Assembly: GCA_003013855.2 (NCBI GenBank)
Contig: PVNU02002353.1
Location: forward strand, 3,038,001 to 3,102,000
DNA: 64,000 bases
Direction of reading: 5' to 3'
Source: Liriodendron chinense
Lineage: Eukaryota > Streptophyta > Magnoliopsida > Magnoliales > Magnoliaceae
Shown in pieces: positions 23,333 to 34,888 of this stretch; position 1 is the stretch's first letter; every line of letters starts with the position of its first letter. The translations under genes were made by a program, and so were the position numbers. The notes under the pieces are model-generated. The model was given only the letters and a program-made list of their open reading frames with translations, did no database searches and was not told the origin of the DNA.

Positions 23333-25573
23333 TTTTTTTTTTTTTTTTTTTTTTTAACAAATATTTCATATAACATGAAGAAAGGAGTACAGATGCTTTC
23401 GGGTGGAGCCGTACAAAAAGGATGGGACCCCACCTATCATAAAACAGAGACAGAGCCACTTAATAGAAGAGGAAAGGATGAAAAGCAGCTGTCCCAGTAG
23501 AGGATCAACCATCTCCTTTTCTAAACTTCAACGAAGTTCGGAGGACTCCAACATTTGCAATAACAAGGGACACGACACCTCTAGATAATCTCGGCAATTC
23601 ACTGCGCCTTTTGAAAATGCTGTTGGGTGCTCCACTACTACCCAACTTAGCGAGGCCATCAGCAACTTCATTCCCTTCCCAAAGTATATGAGAGAAAGAG
23701 AGATTAAGGGAAAGCCGCTTTTTTCTGATGAGCTTAACTCGGTACCAAATGGGCCAAGGGCAATGGGCAAAAAGCTCGGAGATAGTATCCACAAGAATCT
23801 TCGAATCTGATTCCACTTCTATATCTGATAATCCCATTGTTTCACATATTTTAAGACCATCGAACATGGCTTGGGCTTCTGCCACTGTATTAGAGACATG
23901 GCCATAGTGGTTGTGAAAGGCAAAGATGATACGGCCATATATAGTGGTCTCTACAGATACCACCTCCTCCTCCCATGCCTGGGTTTCCTCTGGACGAGCC
24001 GTCCACATTCAATTTCAGCCTACCCTCATTAGGCTTGCACCATCTAACAACTCTGCATCGCTCAGTTTTTGTAGCTGAAAATTTCTGCAGCCCAATCGCT
24101 TGAAGAGTGGAGAGTTCGAGAAGCGACTCCCTATCCCCACTCGAGAGGTTGTCACCTATATCCTTTAGCCAGATGTTAACTTTCGAAATGATACTGAGAG
24201 CTTGCATTCTATGACCATCAAATCTAGCCGCATTGCGGCTCAGCCAAATCTCCCACATAATGAAGTTTGGAGTAACACCACGAAGAAGAAGAAATCTGGA
24301 GGATCTGCTAGCTATGGAGAACCATTGCTTCAATCTTTGAGGAACAGACTGATTCTGGATGAGGGAGACATCAAAAAGCTGGGAGAAGAATTTCCAGACC
24401 TTAGACGCCACTCTGCTTTGGCAAAAGAGGTGATTCAGACTTTCCTCTTGGAATTTAAATCGCTGATCCAGCTGAGAAGGGTGGGTTACTTGGATTCTTC
24501 GAGGGTTGGGCATCCCATCAGCATTGTTGGAGCCACCAGGGTCTCCTCTATTAGTGGCCCACGGGCCACAACATTCGCATTTAGATGCAAGATTGATGCC
24601 CATTCTTTTGATGGAATCGTCAGTTGGGACGGCACCAAACATGGCTTTCCAAATGAAAGCAGCAATCTTGGGAGGGGTATGACAATGCCAAATCCAATTT
24701 GGCCAACTAAGCTTTGGACTATGAAGTCTAATCACATCCCACGCCGACTTGAGAGAAAGCTTACTTGAAGAAGATCGGTTCCAAATAAGCAGGTCATTCG
24801 AATCTGACACGTGAATTTCACTATCCTTAATCAACTGGAGGATAGGTTGGGGAATCAGGTCTTCCACCAAATGAAAATCCCATCTGCCAGTGGGGACCCA
24901 AAAGTCAACTACAGAAGCGTTCTGGAGGGATTCTGGGATTCGGTCTCTCACTATCTCAGCAATTAAGCAGGCCAATTCCCGCCCAGTTATGAGACCAAAA
25001 ACTGACAAGTCCTCTCCCTATGAGCCATCTGGAATTGAGGATGATAGCGGGCAGCATTCTACCAATATCTTTCCATTGAGTTGAACTTTGCGCACGAATG
25101 AATCCGTTGCTTTTGAAGAAAGAACAGAGATACTTAGCTGTGAAGAATTTTGCCCAAAGCAATTTTCCTAGGAGAAGATTCCAACTCATTTTCAGCCGAT
25201 ACGCATCCATGATATCCTCCACGCGACTGATACCAAGACCACCTTCATCCGTCGGCCGGGTAATGTTTTTCCAGCTAACCCAATGTCTGCATTTCCCTAC
25301 ATCCGATTGCCCCCTGAAGAAATTGGCCAAAGCTGATTCCAAGAGTTTGCAAGCCGACTTAGGAATATTAACCGCTGAGAGAATATGTAACGGATAGCTC
25401 GACGGAATGTGTTTGATGAGGACCAATCTAGCTGCCTGGTTAAGAAGTTTCCCTCTCCAGCCAGCCACCCGACCTATAATTTAGTGCAAAATAGGCAGGA
25501 TGTCCGCTGATAGAACCCTCCCTTTAGATAACGGCACTCCTAAGTAAGTAATGGGGAGGAACGCTTCATGGAA
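23333..25573 (-). mobile_element. 5'-truncated LINE (L1-type non-LTR retrotransposon)
   Basis: Minus-strand element with its poly(A) tail seen as a T-run at 23333-23355. It keeps the end of the reverse transcriptase, the zf-RVT region and RNase H, and lacks the endonuclease and most of RT. It breaks off at about 25573, inside an RT motif (LPITYLGVPL). No target duplication was found at the junctions. Confidence 0.88.
23505..25573 (-). pseudogene. LINE polyprotein remnant: RT thumb, zf-RVT, RNase H
   Basis: From high to low coordinates: the RT end with FLPITYLGVPLSKGRVLSAD, then GWRGKLLNQAARLVLIKHI and EGGLGISRVEDI; the zinc-binding reverse-transcriptase region with WPNWIWHCHTPPKIAAFIWK; then RNase H with KLNVDGSSRGNPG (first catalytic Asp), AEAQAMFDGL (Glu), VESDSKILVD (Asp) and GNEVADGLAKL (Asp). 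RNase H would have degraded the RNA of the RNA-DNA hybrid. An in-frame TAA near 25480 and frame changes near 24990 and 23950 show that it is dead. Confidence 0.88.
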
Positions 25574-25589
25574 TACTGTGATTTGGTAA

Positions 25590-25785
25590 AATGCATTTTA
25601 CCCTTGTTCTATAAAAATTCTATCATGTACTACAATGAACCGTCGGTTGACTGTTGGCATTTGCGACGGTTATGAACCGTCGGCCAACTGTCCGCGTTTG
25701 CAACGGCTGTGAACCGTCGGTCAACCGTCAAAGAATGCGATGGTTAATGACCGTCGGTATTTCTCTAGTATCTAAAAAATAAAAT
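25590..25785. mobile_element. CACTA-like terminal fragment
   Basis: A dense array of GAACCGTCGG/GCGACGGTTATG motifs ends in TATTTCTCTAGTATC, a decayed version of a CACTA terminus (..CTAGTAGTG). It abuts the broken 5' end of the LINE, and no partner end was found. Confidence 0.5.
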
Positions 25786-26520
25786 AAAAAACCGTCAACA
25801 TTTGAGCATGGCCATAGCAAATGATACCTAGCAGTCTCTTATGAATCGACTGTTGACATTAAAAGACGAATTTGTTCGAAAAAATGAATGCCAAAGAATC
25901 ATTTTTTCGTGCATGTTCGTCTCCTAACGTCAACAACCAATGCAAAGAACTTGTGCGCCAGCGATTTGCAGTTGTGGCCATTAGCTCAAACACTAATGGC
26001 TCAGTTGTTGGAAACCTGCAAGAGGAAAATGAAAATAAATGAGCATAGAATAAAAGCGGATTTATAAGGAGATGAAAAATATAAATCAACAATAATATGG
26101 ATAAGGAAAATTTAATGTGAACCAAATAAATACTCAAAATGCTTGGCAAGTAAACTCCAGAACCACAAACGAGAAGTTACACTCCCAACTTACAATAACG
26201 AAAATAAACAAATAAATAAGTTAAAGGAAAAAAATCAATCACTCAATCTAAGATTTTGAGAGGATTAAAAAAAAGAAAAAAAAGAAAAGAAAAAAAAAGC
26301 AGACATCTTATATAGCCATACAATTCAATTGAGATATCTACACCATTGGTTCATAGAAGTTTTGGAAGTATGGACAGTTGGTTCACATAAGACAGCAGAC
26401 ACCACCATTATTTCATAAAAGTTCTGGAAGTATGGACCGTGAGTTACACAAAACAAGCTAACACAAGATATCATACATGTGTATGTTGGCACTCTCTCAC
26501 GCAGACACACAAAAGCACGC
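25786..26520. other. unassigned AT-rich DNA
   Basis: No recognisable gene or element. A-rich patch at 26265-26300 and a short imperfect direct repeat (about 26340-26450). Confidence 0.4.
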
Positions 26521-26524
26521 TCAA

Positions 26525-26595
26525 ATGAAAGCTTACACGAGTTATTCTCATTGTTAGATACTGACTGAGAATAACTCTCAAGTGTAAGCTTTCAT
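26525..26595. repeat. 71-bp fold-back palindrome
   Basis: ATGAAAGCTTACAC..GAGTTATTCTCA is mirrored by TGAGAATAACTC..GTGTAAGCTTTCAT around a loop of about 15 bases. A long hairpin; it may be a tiny fold-back element or part of a small-RNA precursor. Confidence 0.75.
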
Positions 26596-26674
26596 CTAAG
26601 CACCTATCAGTCGAATCTTGGTCTTTTCTTGGACAATCTTGCTATTGGAAGAAATTACAAGCTCCTTGGAAAAG

Positions 26675-26679
<5 letters not shown>

Positions 26680-26745
<66 letters not shown>
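26680..26745. repeat. AG microsatellite
   Basis: Over 30 uninterrupted AG units. Confidence 0.95.
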
Positions 26746-26748
<3 letters not shown>

Positions 26749-28375
26749 TTAACTAATGAGAAAGAGTTTCTTCTAAAAGAAAACAATTAGATGTTTCTAG
26801 TGATTTAACATTGTGCCATAAAAGAATTCTTCTTGGCGGTGCTCATCCCTGCAAAATGACATCTCAACGCCATGGGCTCCAAATTGTAATGAAACCGTCA
26901 GCAATCAATATCCATTTTGATTTTCATTGCACAAACATGTGGTAATGTAGCTGCTAACATACAAGTACACCCCAAATTCTAATAATTAACCATTAAAGAA
27001 TCAACAAGGAAACATGCATACAATGGAAGGATGCTAGATGCATAAATTCTAATACAAGGAAGCACAAATTCTAATAATTCACGTGAAATTTCTTGTGAAC
27101 ACAAAAAAAGAAGAATACTTGATGATAGAAATAGGTCCATCTCAGCACGAGATAGCAGATCTGAATGGAATCTTCTGCAGGTTCCTAAATAGTGGAAGGA
27201 TGATAGATGCAAAATAAAAAATTTAACTGCTGAAAAGACTATATTCAGATTCCATATTTGTGTACCTCTTTATTTACACGGCCAACCCAAATCTGTTAGT
27301 GGGGCTGCATAGCTGTTGAGTTTTTGTTAATAAAGATTTTAGTTAAAAAAAAAAAAAACCAACCTGTATTTGGTCAACCTAAACCCAACTCAATTTCAAA
27401 TTGGGTTGGCATTTTCCAACTCGAGGACCTTGACTTGCCCAACTGGACACAACTGGAACTCGTGTTAGGTCAACCAAATCCAAGCTGCAGCCCTACCCAA
27501 CACATACACATAAGTCAAATACATAAACAAAACTTTCATTTGGAAGCCCCATGCAAAAAAAAAAAAAAAAAAAATCTTTATAAAGGTTTGTCCCTAATTA
27601 CTCCTCTTAACTGCAACTGCACAACAATACAAGGGTCTGCAATTTGAGTTGCGTGTACAAGCAATCCTGATTGTTCAAGTTGCTGGCACCATTGCCGGCA
27701 GGTCATATACAAAAAGATCACAAGCAACCTAATGGTAGTGTCATCAGATGGAGTGCTAAAAAGGAAAAAGCTAATAGTTCAAATTCAAATTCAATGGTCA
27801 AGGTCAAGAGAACCCAAACAGTTGCAATTTTTGCGGCCATCATCCACATTCAATTCATGCCATGCATCTGAAATAGGCCCCTAGACCCTCATTACCTAAA
27901 TCTAAAGGTCATCACCAATTCAATTCATGAATTTGTACTCCAATCTTTCTGTCCACGATGGTCAAGCTTTAAGACCCAATTTTTGGTGTCCAATCAGAGA
28001 GATTAGAGTGTTGTTCATGCTATCCAAATTGGATAGCTCTAAAGTCCAATATGCCATTCACATTTGGACAGATTCTAAGGCCAAACATCTTGTCCACTTG
28101 GACAGATTATACTCCAAACTTGCTGATCATAATAGATCAATTTGGACCTCAGCATGTTGTCCACTTTTGGTCATTAGGGTCCTGATATATGTTGTCCACC
28201 TTCTGTTCAAATTTGGGGCTCACGTGCTATCCATGATTTAGATAGAGCTACCAATATATTTTCAGGACCTGATTTAATCCCATCCGCAACACAACACCCT
28301 TCAGCTAATCGAAATTCCACTTTTTTGTAATTGAAACGAGCAGAGTTGTCATTTGACATGGATCCACCATGAATT
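26746..28375. other. unassigned DNA left of the central CACTA
   Basis: No convincing gene. A-runs at 27344-27357 and 27555-27573, and loose repeats around 'gtccacttggacag' at 27930-28220. A short frame at 27805-27870 has CNFCGHHPHSIH but is too short to call a zinc knuckle. Confidence 0.35.
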
Positions 28376-28419
28376 CACTACAAGAAAAATGATCTTTACC
28401 TACGAAATTTTTATCAAGG

Positions 28420-28745
28420 AAACGAATGTCCTCGGTAATAACACACTTTTCCCGAATAAATTTGAATTTTTGGAGTAAATACTTACCTCGCTTTTACCAA
28501 GGAAAAGTTTCCTTGGTAAAAGTAACAAACGCCGACAAAATTCAAATTTCTTAGATTAAAAGAGTTATTTCGTGGCTAAAAACAAAATTTTGAAAATATT
28601 TTATCTTACTTTTGTCAAGGAAAAGTTTCCTTGGTAAAAGTGACAAACCCCGATGAAATGCAAATTTCTAGGTTAAAGAGGGTTATTTTGTGGCTAAAAA
28701 TAAAATTTTAAAAATGTTTTTACTTTACCAAGGAAATTTTTTAGA
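28420..28745. repeat. left sub-terminal repeat array of the outer CACTA
   Basis: Palindromic units such as ACCAAGGAAAAGTTTCCTTG occur at about 28496 and 28616, with single-arm copies between. These are the expected transposase-binding sites. Confidence 0.75.
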
Positions 28746-28989
28746 GTACTTCAATCAAGGTTTTGATTAAAATGAATGGTCTAAGCACCCCCAAAATCGA
28801 TAATCTGGAAGGGATAACCCTTTGGTTTAGGAATGGATTTAAACCCTTTTCAAATGGTTTTAAAACGTCTCCGTTCTCCACTCACCGGTGCAAATAGCCT
28901 GAAAGCTGCAAACCCTCATTTCTCTCTCTCTGCGCTCCAAACCCCCCCTCATTGCAATTTCACAGTCGCAGATCATACATTCGATCTAG

Positions 28990-29065
<76 letters not shown>

Positions 29066-29113
29066 CTTATGCATTTTTCATTGGCAGATCAGACATTTGA
29101 TCTAGGGTTTCTG

Positions 29114-29173
<60 letters not shown>

Positions 29174-29228
29174 CCTCCCTTATGCATTTTTCATTGGCAG
29201 ATCAGACATTTGATCCAGGGTTTCTGAT

Positions 29229-29266
<38 letters not shown>

Positions 29267-29336
29267 CTTATGCATTTTTCATTGGCAGATCAGACATTTG
29301 ATCTAGGGTTTCTGATTCTCTCTCTCTCTCTCTCTG
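28990..29336. repeat. compound CT minisatellite in the CKS1 leader
   Basis: Four CT tracts (about 28993-29063, 29117-29171, 29231-29263, 29319-29335) alternate with three near-identical 50-bp spacers containing TTATGCATTTTTCATTGGCA and CAGACATTTGATC. It lies just upstream of the CKS1 start, so it is an expanded 5' untranslated region. The Ser/Leu frames across it are artefacts. Confidence 0.9.
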
Positions 29337-29411
29337 AGATTCGGTGAAAGCTAAAAATCCCCAACTGAGGAAAGCGGAAAGCTAAAAATCCCCAACGGAG
29401 GAAAGCAAGAA

Positions 29412-29641
29412 ATGGGTTAGATCCAATACTCTAAGAAATACTTCGATGATACCTACGAATACAGGTCCGTTTGCTGCACATGCCTCTTTCATATCCTTTC
29501 TTTTTTCTGAAATTTTGATAGTTCTCAGTAATCGTTAATTAATTTTCTGTCTTTTGATACCCTCATGAAATCTTTTATAGGCAAGTTGTTCTTCCGCCGG
29601 AGGTTGCGAAACTGCTGCCGAAGAATCGGCTCCTCTCTAAT
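29412..29641 (+). pseudogene. CKS1 (cyclin-dependent kinase regulatory subunit), captured exons 1-2
   Basis: Exon 1 (29412-29464) has ATG-GGT-TAG, then IQYSKKYFDDTYEYR across the splice. Exon 2 (29581-29641) gives VVLPPEVAKLLPKNRLLS. These match the start of plant CKS1, a roughly 90-residue protein that binds CDKs and aids multisite phosphorylation. Codon 3, normally CAG, is TAG, and the conserved His before VVLPPE is Gln. The third exon (NEWRAIG..) is not found. The donors (GTCCGT, GTAAAT) and acceptor (TTTTATAG) are in place, so it came from genomic DNA. Confidence 0.9.
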
Positions 29642-31280
29642 GTAAATTTCGATCCAATTAGGCTTTCAAACTTTCAATCTGCACCTCTGCTTACTTTCTT
29701 TGAGCTCTCACATAAATCAGACATGTTTCTATGTGGAACATGATCTGTATCATTCATTGAGTGGGTCTTCTGTGGATTGGCTATGGTGAGGATGGTTTAT
29801 TAGTGATTTTGGGTGGAAAAGGCAGGAAAACTAGCCCCCTTAGCAGGGGTTCCGTTTGTCCATGCCCAAACACCAAGCATATTAAGCATGCTTGGAGGCT
29901 ACACCAAATCCAACATCTACATTGTTTTTTTTACTACTCGTTCTTCTTTTGTTATTTGATGTCTGAATTATTTTATCGAGCCTGAGTAATAGTTCAGGCA
30001 CAATATTACACTTTCATTGGATGTTTCTATACATGACATGGATTTTTATTTGTTGCCGATAGCAAGCAATTCTCTTTATTCAAGTATACATTGCTGAATG
30101 GTTGCACCTAGGTCATCTATATTTTAGTTTTTCCAGTTTTGCAGAAATGTATTGGTACCTTGCTCGTTTTCATTTTTTTGTGGCATGTCTACAATGAGGT
30201 TCTCTCATGGTTTTTGTTTGGAACTCTTATTTAATTTGAGTGTTGAATGTTGAAGTTGGTAGGGCTTGCCATTTTTTAGGTCTTCTGTTTATTATGTTAT
30301 CAGGTCTAAGAAAATAAGCTTTCAATCTTGGGTTTTAAGGTTAAGCATTGGCTCCATGATGTGGGTGCCTGACATGAATGGTGGGTCCCATTGTAGATAT
30401 GGCATGCTTCGTCTGTTCCCTTGTTTATTGGAGATGCAATGGCTTAAGATTGGCAGCCAGAATTCTACCCACCTGCATAAGGCCGGCAATGGGCTGAGTT
30501 GACTCCTTGAAAAGTTCAGGTTCAACACCATACCACAAATCTCAGGTAACTCTTTAGAACATCTGACACCTGCAAATTAGATGTTGGATTAAATTCCTTC
30601 AAGAATGTTTGGTAGTATTTCTTAATTTCCATGGTTTGCTAATTCCACACGCATGCACATCCACATGGGCACAAATTTGAGCTTGCCATCAGGTGATCTT
30701 TTGGCATAAAAATCTGACAATCATATTCTGCCATACGCAACGAGACACTATGTGAATTAGATTTTAAGAGAGCATGCTTATAATTTAGAACGTACTTATC
30801 ATAAGAATCTAGTTCCACCACATGCCATTGCTGACCTCTCATGTATTTGCTCATGTCATGCACTTTTTAAGGAAAAGGTTGGTCCAAAAGGTGCCACCCA
30901 AGCACAAAGCAACAGTTTCCATGGACAATCTAATCCACACCCCCAAACATAATCCATTAAAAACTGGAAACAGGAATCTCATTTCTCAAGTGAGTTTTCT
31001 CAACTGGGAAGATTCTTGCAGGCTACTCCATTTTCTTTTGGAAAAATTGTAGCTGAGGGTGATTTGGGATTGGGTGTTGGCTGGCAGGGTGTATCAGGTT
31101 GTAGTTTAATGGTCTCATATATGCTAGTCAGTTTGAATGTTGGCTGGTGATTTGGAAAAAATAGTGGTTCACATTGCGTAAGTTCAATGGCCTTCTCAGT
31201 GCTTGGCTGCTCGCATCTAGGAATCTGGTCTTCTTTTCGCTCTTAGGCTGGTGGGCAAGGTGATCTATGTCTGCTTGACA
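29642..31280 (+). other. outer CACTA interior, no recognised exon
   Basis: T-rich intron-like DNA on the + strand. Part may be the second CKS1 intron. Short frames (29761-29985, 30266-30502) have no recognisable domain. Confidence 0.4.
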
Positions 31281-31281
31281 G

Positions 31282-31380
31282 CCTACTCTCTTTGAAAGTT
31301 GACTTGCACATTGGGGCCATTGTTGAAGGCATCTTGACCTTCCTGATCATCTTTGTTGTTCTTTTCATAATCCTAAAGGG
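31282..31380 (+). pseudogene. SIP-type aquaporin, captured fragment
   Basis: Reads LSLKVDLHIGAIVEGILTFL followed by IIFVVLFIILKG. This resembles the transmembrane helix after the second half-repeat of plant SIP (small basic intrinsic protein) aquaporins, where SLKVDLHTGAIAEG is typical. SIPs are ER-membrane channels. The frame is lost on both sides, and no NPA-type pore motif is present in this piece. Confidence 0.75.
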
Positions 31381-32855
31381 TGGTTGCATCTCTTTCTATT
31401 GTTCTTTAATCATGGATCTCTCTTACAGTTCATGCCATTGTGTTTAGATTTCAAAAGCAAGTATTCTTTTTGAAGCCCAAGGTAATATTCAAGACGGTTA
31501 ATAAATGTGAATAGTCACTCCCAAATTCTGAGCTATTCTTTTTTAAGTTCCTTCAAGAGAATCTTTGCTTACATTACCCTATGGAATGACCATAGATCTG
31601 GATCATGCCAAGTTTAATTTTTGTTCTCGTTTTTTAAAATTTGACAATATATGAATTTTAGTTGGAGAAAGCCATTGAATGATTTTCAATTTTGATTTGT
31701 CCTAGAATATTGTTACTAGACCAGGTCTGTTTATCCTTAGTTTTGCCATTTTACAAGCAAGTAGTGGGATTTCAATTGTGTGCATGTGGGTGATAATGAA
31801 GTCATCAGAGGTCATCTCAAAGCTTTAAATAATTTACAGACTATAAATGATTTACAGGCATTTTCAGCATCCAAACAAATTGTAAACCATTTACCTGTAA
31901 ATTATCTACACTTAGCTCCATTTACAAGCATCCAAGTGACCCCTTACTATATGTAAGTTGTTGTCGCCCATATCCATTTCCATGCACCATTGAGTGATAC
32001 GATTCTTTTATTCAAGAATTGCACTGATTAGTTTGTCAAAGGAAAAAAGAAGCCCAAATTTTGTACTGGAAATGAAAGAAGTTCTGAAAAGCCTGATTGT
32101 GGGCCTTTTCTAGCCGTGTTCTCTGAACTCCAGTTTTGGAGATTTTCTGGGTGAGGTCCATTGAAGCTTCTGTCCTTTTGAACATTGATTCAATTGACCC
32201 AGATCTCAACAAAAGCTCACAACCTGAAGGTAGCCTCTTTCCGATGCACTCTTAACTATATGTTTAATGCCCTTTATGCAGTTTTGTGCTCCATCCTTAT
32301 GTCTGATAATTGATGTTTTCTATGAGGTAAGTGATTGGATGCATTTTTATTTTTGTAATTCTGCCCGGTGGCACAGCACTCTTGATTTGTGAGTACTGTT
32401 GATTGGGCTGTAGAGACCGGATAAATTTCTTCACGGTGACGGTTGACCATAATTGCATGGCTACAGACCATTTGTTGACTAGCCATTCTGCCAGATTTCT
32501 CTGTATTTTCACACTTAACAAAGTTCTTAATTTTTGGTCCTGTGTTGGTTGGCTTAGAGTTACTTTTAAGGCTTGTATATTCTAGGAGATTGGGCATATG
32601 TCATGGTGGTTATCTTTCTGCTTTATATACTCAGGTCTGCCCATTCAAATAGAACTTTTGAGTACAACACTTTGTTTTTTATTGCTATTTTGAGTTGTAT
32701 TCTTGCAAAATGTAAAGCTGCCCCTCAATTATGAGAACTTTTAAGTACGACACATCAGTAATTTCACCGCCTTACATTCCAGTTCTTAATATCTGTGATA
32801 GGCTAGATATCATAATAGATGAATGGATTCATTTTGGATTTGTCCCTTCACCTGT
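31381..32855 (+). other. outer CACTA interior, no recognised exon
   Basis: Intron-like T-rich DNA. Short frames around 32274-32600 have no recognisable domain. Confidence 0.35.
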
Positions 32856-32861
32856 AGACGT

Positions 32862-33007
32862 GAGAGAATATCAATGCTGGAGCTTACAGATGCTGAAGTG
32901 ATTGCTTTATCTCCCAAGACTCTGATGGCCACAAACAGTTTTGTTTGTGAGATCTGCAACAAGGGGTTTCGACAATCAAGAAAGATGCAAAAGAACATAA
33001 CTCACTA
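32862..33007 (+). pseudogene. IDD-family C2H2 zinc-finger protein, captured fragment
   Basis: Reads DAEVIALSPKTLMATN then FVCEICNKGF, the signature start of the INDETERMINATE DOMAIN of plant transcription factors (DAEVIALSPKTLMATNRF, first C2H2 finger CEICNKGF). After GF the frame departs from the conserved QRDQNLQLHRRGHN and reaches a stop at 33006. The finger therefore lacks its usual helix and its DNA-binding ability. An acceptor-like CACCTGTAG precedes the piece. Confidence 0.88.
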
Positions 33008-33825
33008 AAGCACTGAAGGTATGTGTAGCCTCCATGGTGATCTGGTTAATTTTTTGTTCTGTATAAAATTTTAAGTTTGTTTGTTAAATGATGTCTGTTT
33101 ATTTGAAATGATTTTGAACTTCGTTTGGAAAATTATAATCTGTTATTCTATGACTGGAACAGGTGCAGAGAAATCTATCAATTGGTAGTAGCACGGAAGT
33201 TGGAGAGTTTGAGGAATTCAAAATTGTAGTTCCACCTGGATCTACCCTCCTTTTTCCGAGCGAGAAATTGATCTGTTCTTCTGTAATGATGGTTCATGAT
33301 TTTGCTTTTGAAACTAATTACAATTCTCAGTCCTTTGTTGTTCACTAAAAGCCAAAGGGCCAATTCTTAAATACTGATGACATTTTTACTGTTTCTTTTC
33401 TGTAAGAGACAGATGAGGGTGGGTTTTTCGCTCTTGCAATTGGAACTAAAGTTGCAGTCTTATGGTCTGCAACTTCAGATGATAAATGATGGGTGGGTTT
33501 TTAAGAGCGCATTAGGATTCATTCCAAGTAATTCAGCTGCATTGGTTGTGGTTACAATTTTAGTTTTTTGTTAAGCAACTGCTTTTCCTTGGACAAAATT
33601 CTGCTTGTGTCTTTTAATCTTTTTGTGAACCTTTTGAATTTGAACTATGAGCTTTTTCCTTTTTAGCACTCCATCTGATGGCACTACCATTAGAAATTTA
33701 GAAGGATGTAGCTTCCTTTCAACTGGGTGCACCGAATCATTTCTGACATCAGAATACCTTTATTGGGAATGACATCTGAAACTTTGAACTGAGGACTAGT
33801 CTGTAGTGTGATTCCTTATTGGTAG
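33008..33825 (+). other. outer CACTA interior with two unassigned frames
   Basis: A 61-codon frame at 33163-33348, after an acceptor-like GGAACAG, contains FEEFKIVVPPGSTLLFPSE. A further frame lies at 33377-33574. I recognise neither. They may be exons of additional captured genes. Confidence 0.35.
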
Positions 33826-33835
33826 TTGATTTGGT

Positions 33836-34150
33836 GTTTCCAAGGGACTCAAACTTTAACTTTGGAGAATTTTACTTCAGTCTCAGTGATGAAAGTCGTA
33901 GGGCCTATCATGACAAGCAAATACAGTGAAGGATATCCTGGTGCAAGATATTATGGTGGAAATGAGTATGTAGCATTGCCTTTTATCTTTTGGTATTTTT
34001 TTTTAGAGTTAAATATTGTATTGATCGGTACCCATGATATCTGATATAAGTTAGTGTACTCACCATGCCAGGTACATTGACATGGCAGAATCCTTGTGCC
34101 AAAAATGTGCCTTGGAAGCATTTCGTTTGGATCCTAAGAAATGGGGAGGT
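33836..34150 (+). pseudogene. serine hydroxymethyltransferase, two captured exons
   Basis: The first piece (33836-33970) contains LENFTSVSVM, then KYSEGYPGARYYGGNEY. The second (34074-34150), after acceptor CATGCCAG and before donor GTAATATG, reads YIDMAESLCQKCALEAFRLD then PKKWGG. Both are highly conserved N-terminal SHMT stretches (ENFTS..NKYSEGYPG and IDMAE). SHMT is the PLP enzyme interconverting serine and glycine with tetrahydrofolate. The PLP-lysine region and most of the protein are absent. Confidence 0.92.
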
Positions 34151-34673
34151 AATATGCATGTCTAACTGTATATTTCACTTGAAATTGCTAGTGTATGAAG
34201 CCAAAGTATATTGGAAATGAGACAAACTGGATATAGAAAGAGCTCCTAACTCTTTCTAGAAATGATTCTGCAAAGAATGTTATGGCGGTGGCAGTTAATG
34301 ATTATCTCTTAACTCCACTTAGTCAGCTCGGTTCAGTCTGCCTCACAACACCAAGTCGAAGATTTAGTTGTATAAAGAAATGATCATCTCAGCTATTGGT
34401 AATCAGCGTGGGTGATTTTCATACAATTGGTGAGTGTTTTACCGACTCAGGTGAGTCAAATTCGAAACTCGAAAGGCCATTTCCGAGTCCAATCCAAATT
34501 TGGATACAATTTGATCAGATGACTATTGGCTTCAACTGAATCTGATGTGGATCATGTGAGCTTGGAATAAAGGTGGTCAGGATTTAGTCTTCATATCAGT
34601 GGACGGATGTATTTCCCTTCTTAGACAAGGACACAAGGTTGAAACTTTTTAGCCAATGTTAGTAATACTGACT

Positions 34674-34676
<3 letters not shown>

Positions 34677-34720
<44 letters not shown>
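34677..34720. repeat. poly(T) tract
   Basis: An uninterrupted T-run of more than 40 bases. It could be the tail of a minus-strand retro-insertion, but no body was identified. Confidence 0.85.
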
Positions 34721-34722
<2 letters not shown>

Positions 34723-34809
34723 AATTCTAGAAGTTGCTATTGCTATTTTCAGTCATACACATGAATTTCGAACAAATCTCATCAATAGTTTAATTCTATG
34801 CTCAAACAG

Positions 34810-34888
34810 CCACTCGCAGATGCAATATATTACAAAAACCAGGACGTGATCAAGCTTTTGGAGAAGCATGGTGCAAAGCCTCTGGTAT
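34810..34888 (+). pseudogene. ILK-like Raf-family ankyrin protein kinase, captured exon
   Basis: Between acceptor CTCAAACAG and donor GTATTTTTTC the exon reads PLADAIYYKNQDVIKLLEKH then GAKPL. It matches the last ankyrin repeat before the kinase domain of plant integrin-linked-kinase-like proteins (PLADA..YKNHDVIKLLEKHGAKPL). The kinase domain is absent. Confidence 0.78.

Noticed and set aside
24202..24768. 188-codon + strand frame
   Set aside because: Antisense to the LINE zf-RVT/RNase H region, which has real motifs on the minus strand.
27790..27875. CNFCGHHPHSIH as a zinc knuckle
   Set aside because: Final spacing does not fit CX2CX4HX4C, and the frame is very short with no Gag context.
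28833..29227. Ser-Leu repeat proteins
   Set aside because: Translation of CT microsatellites.
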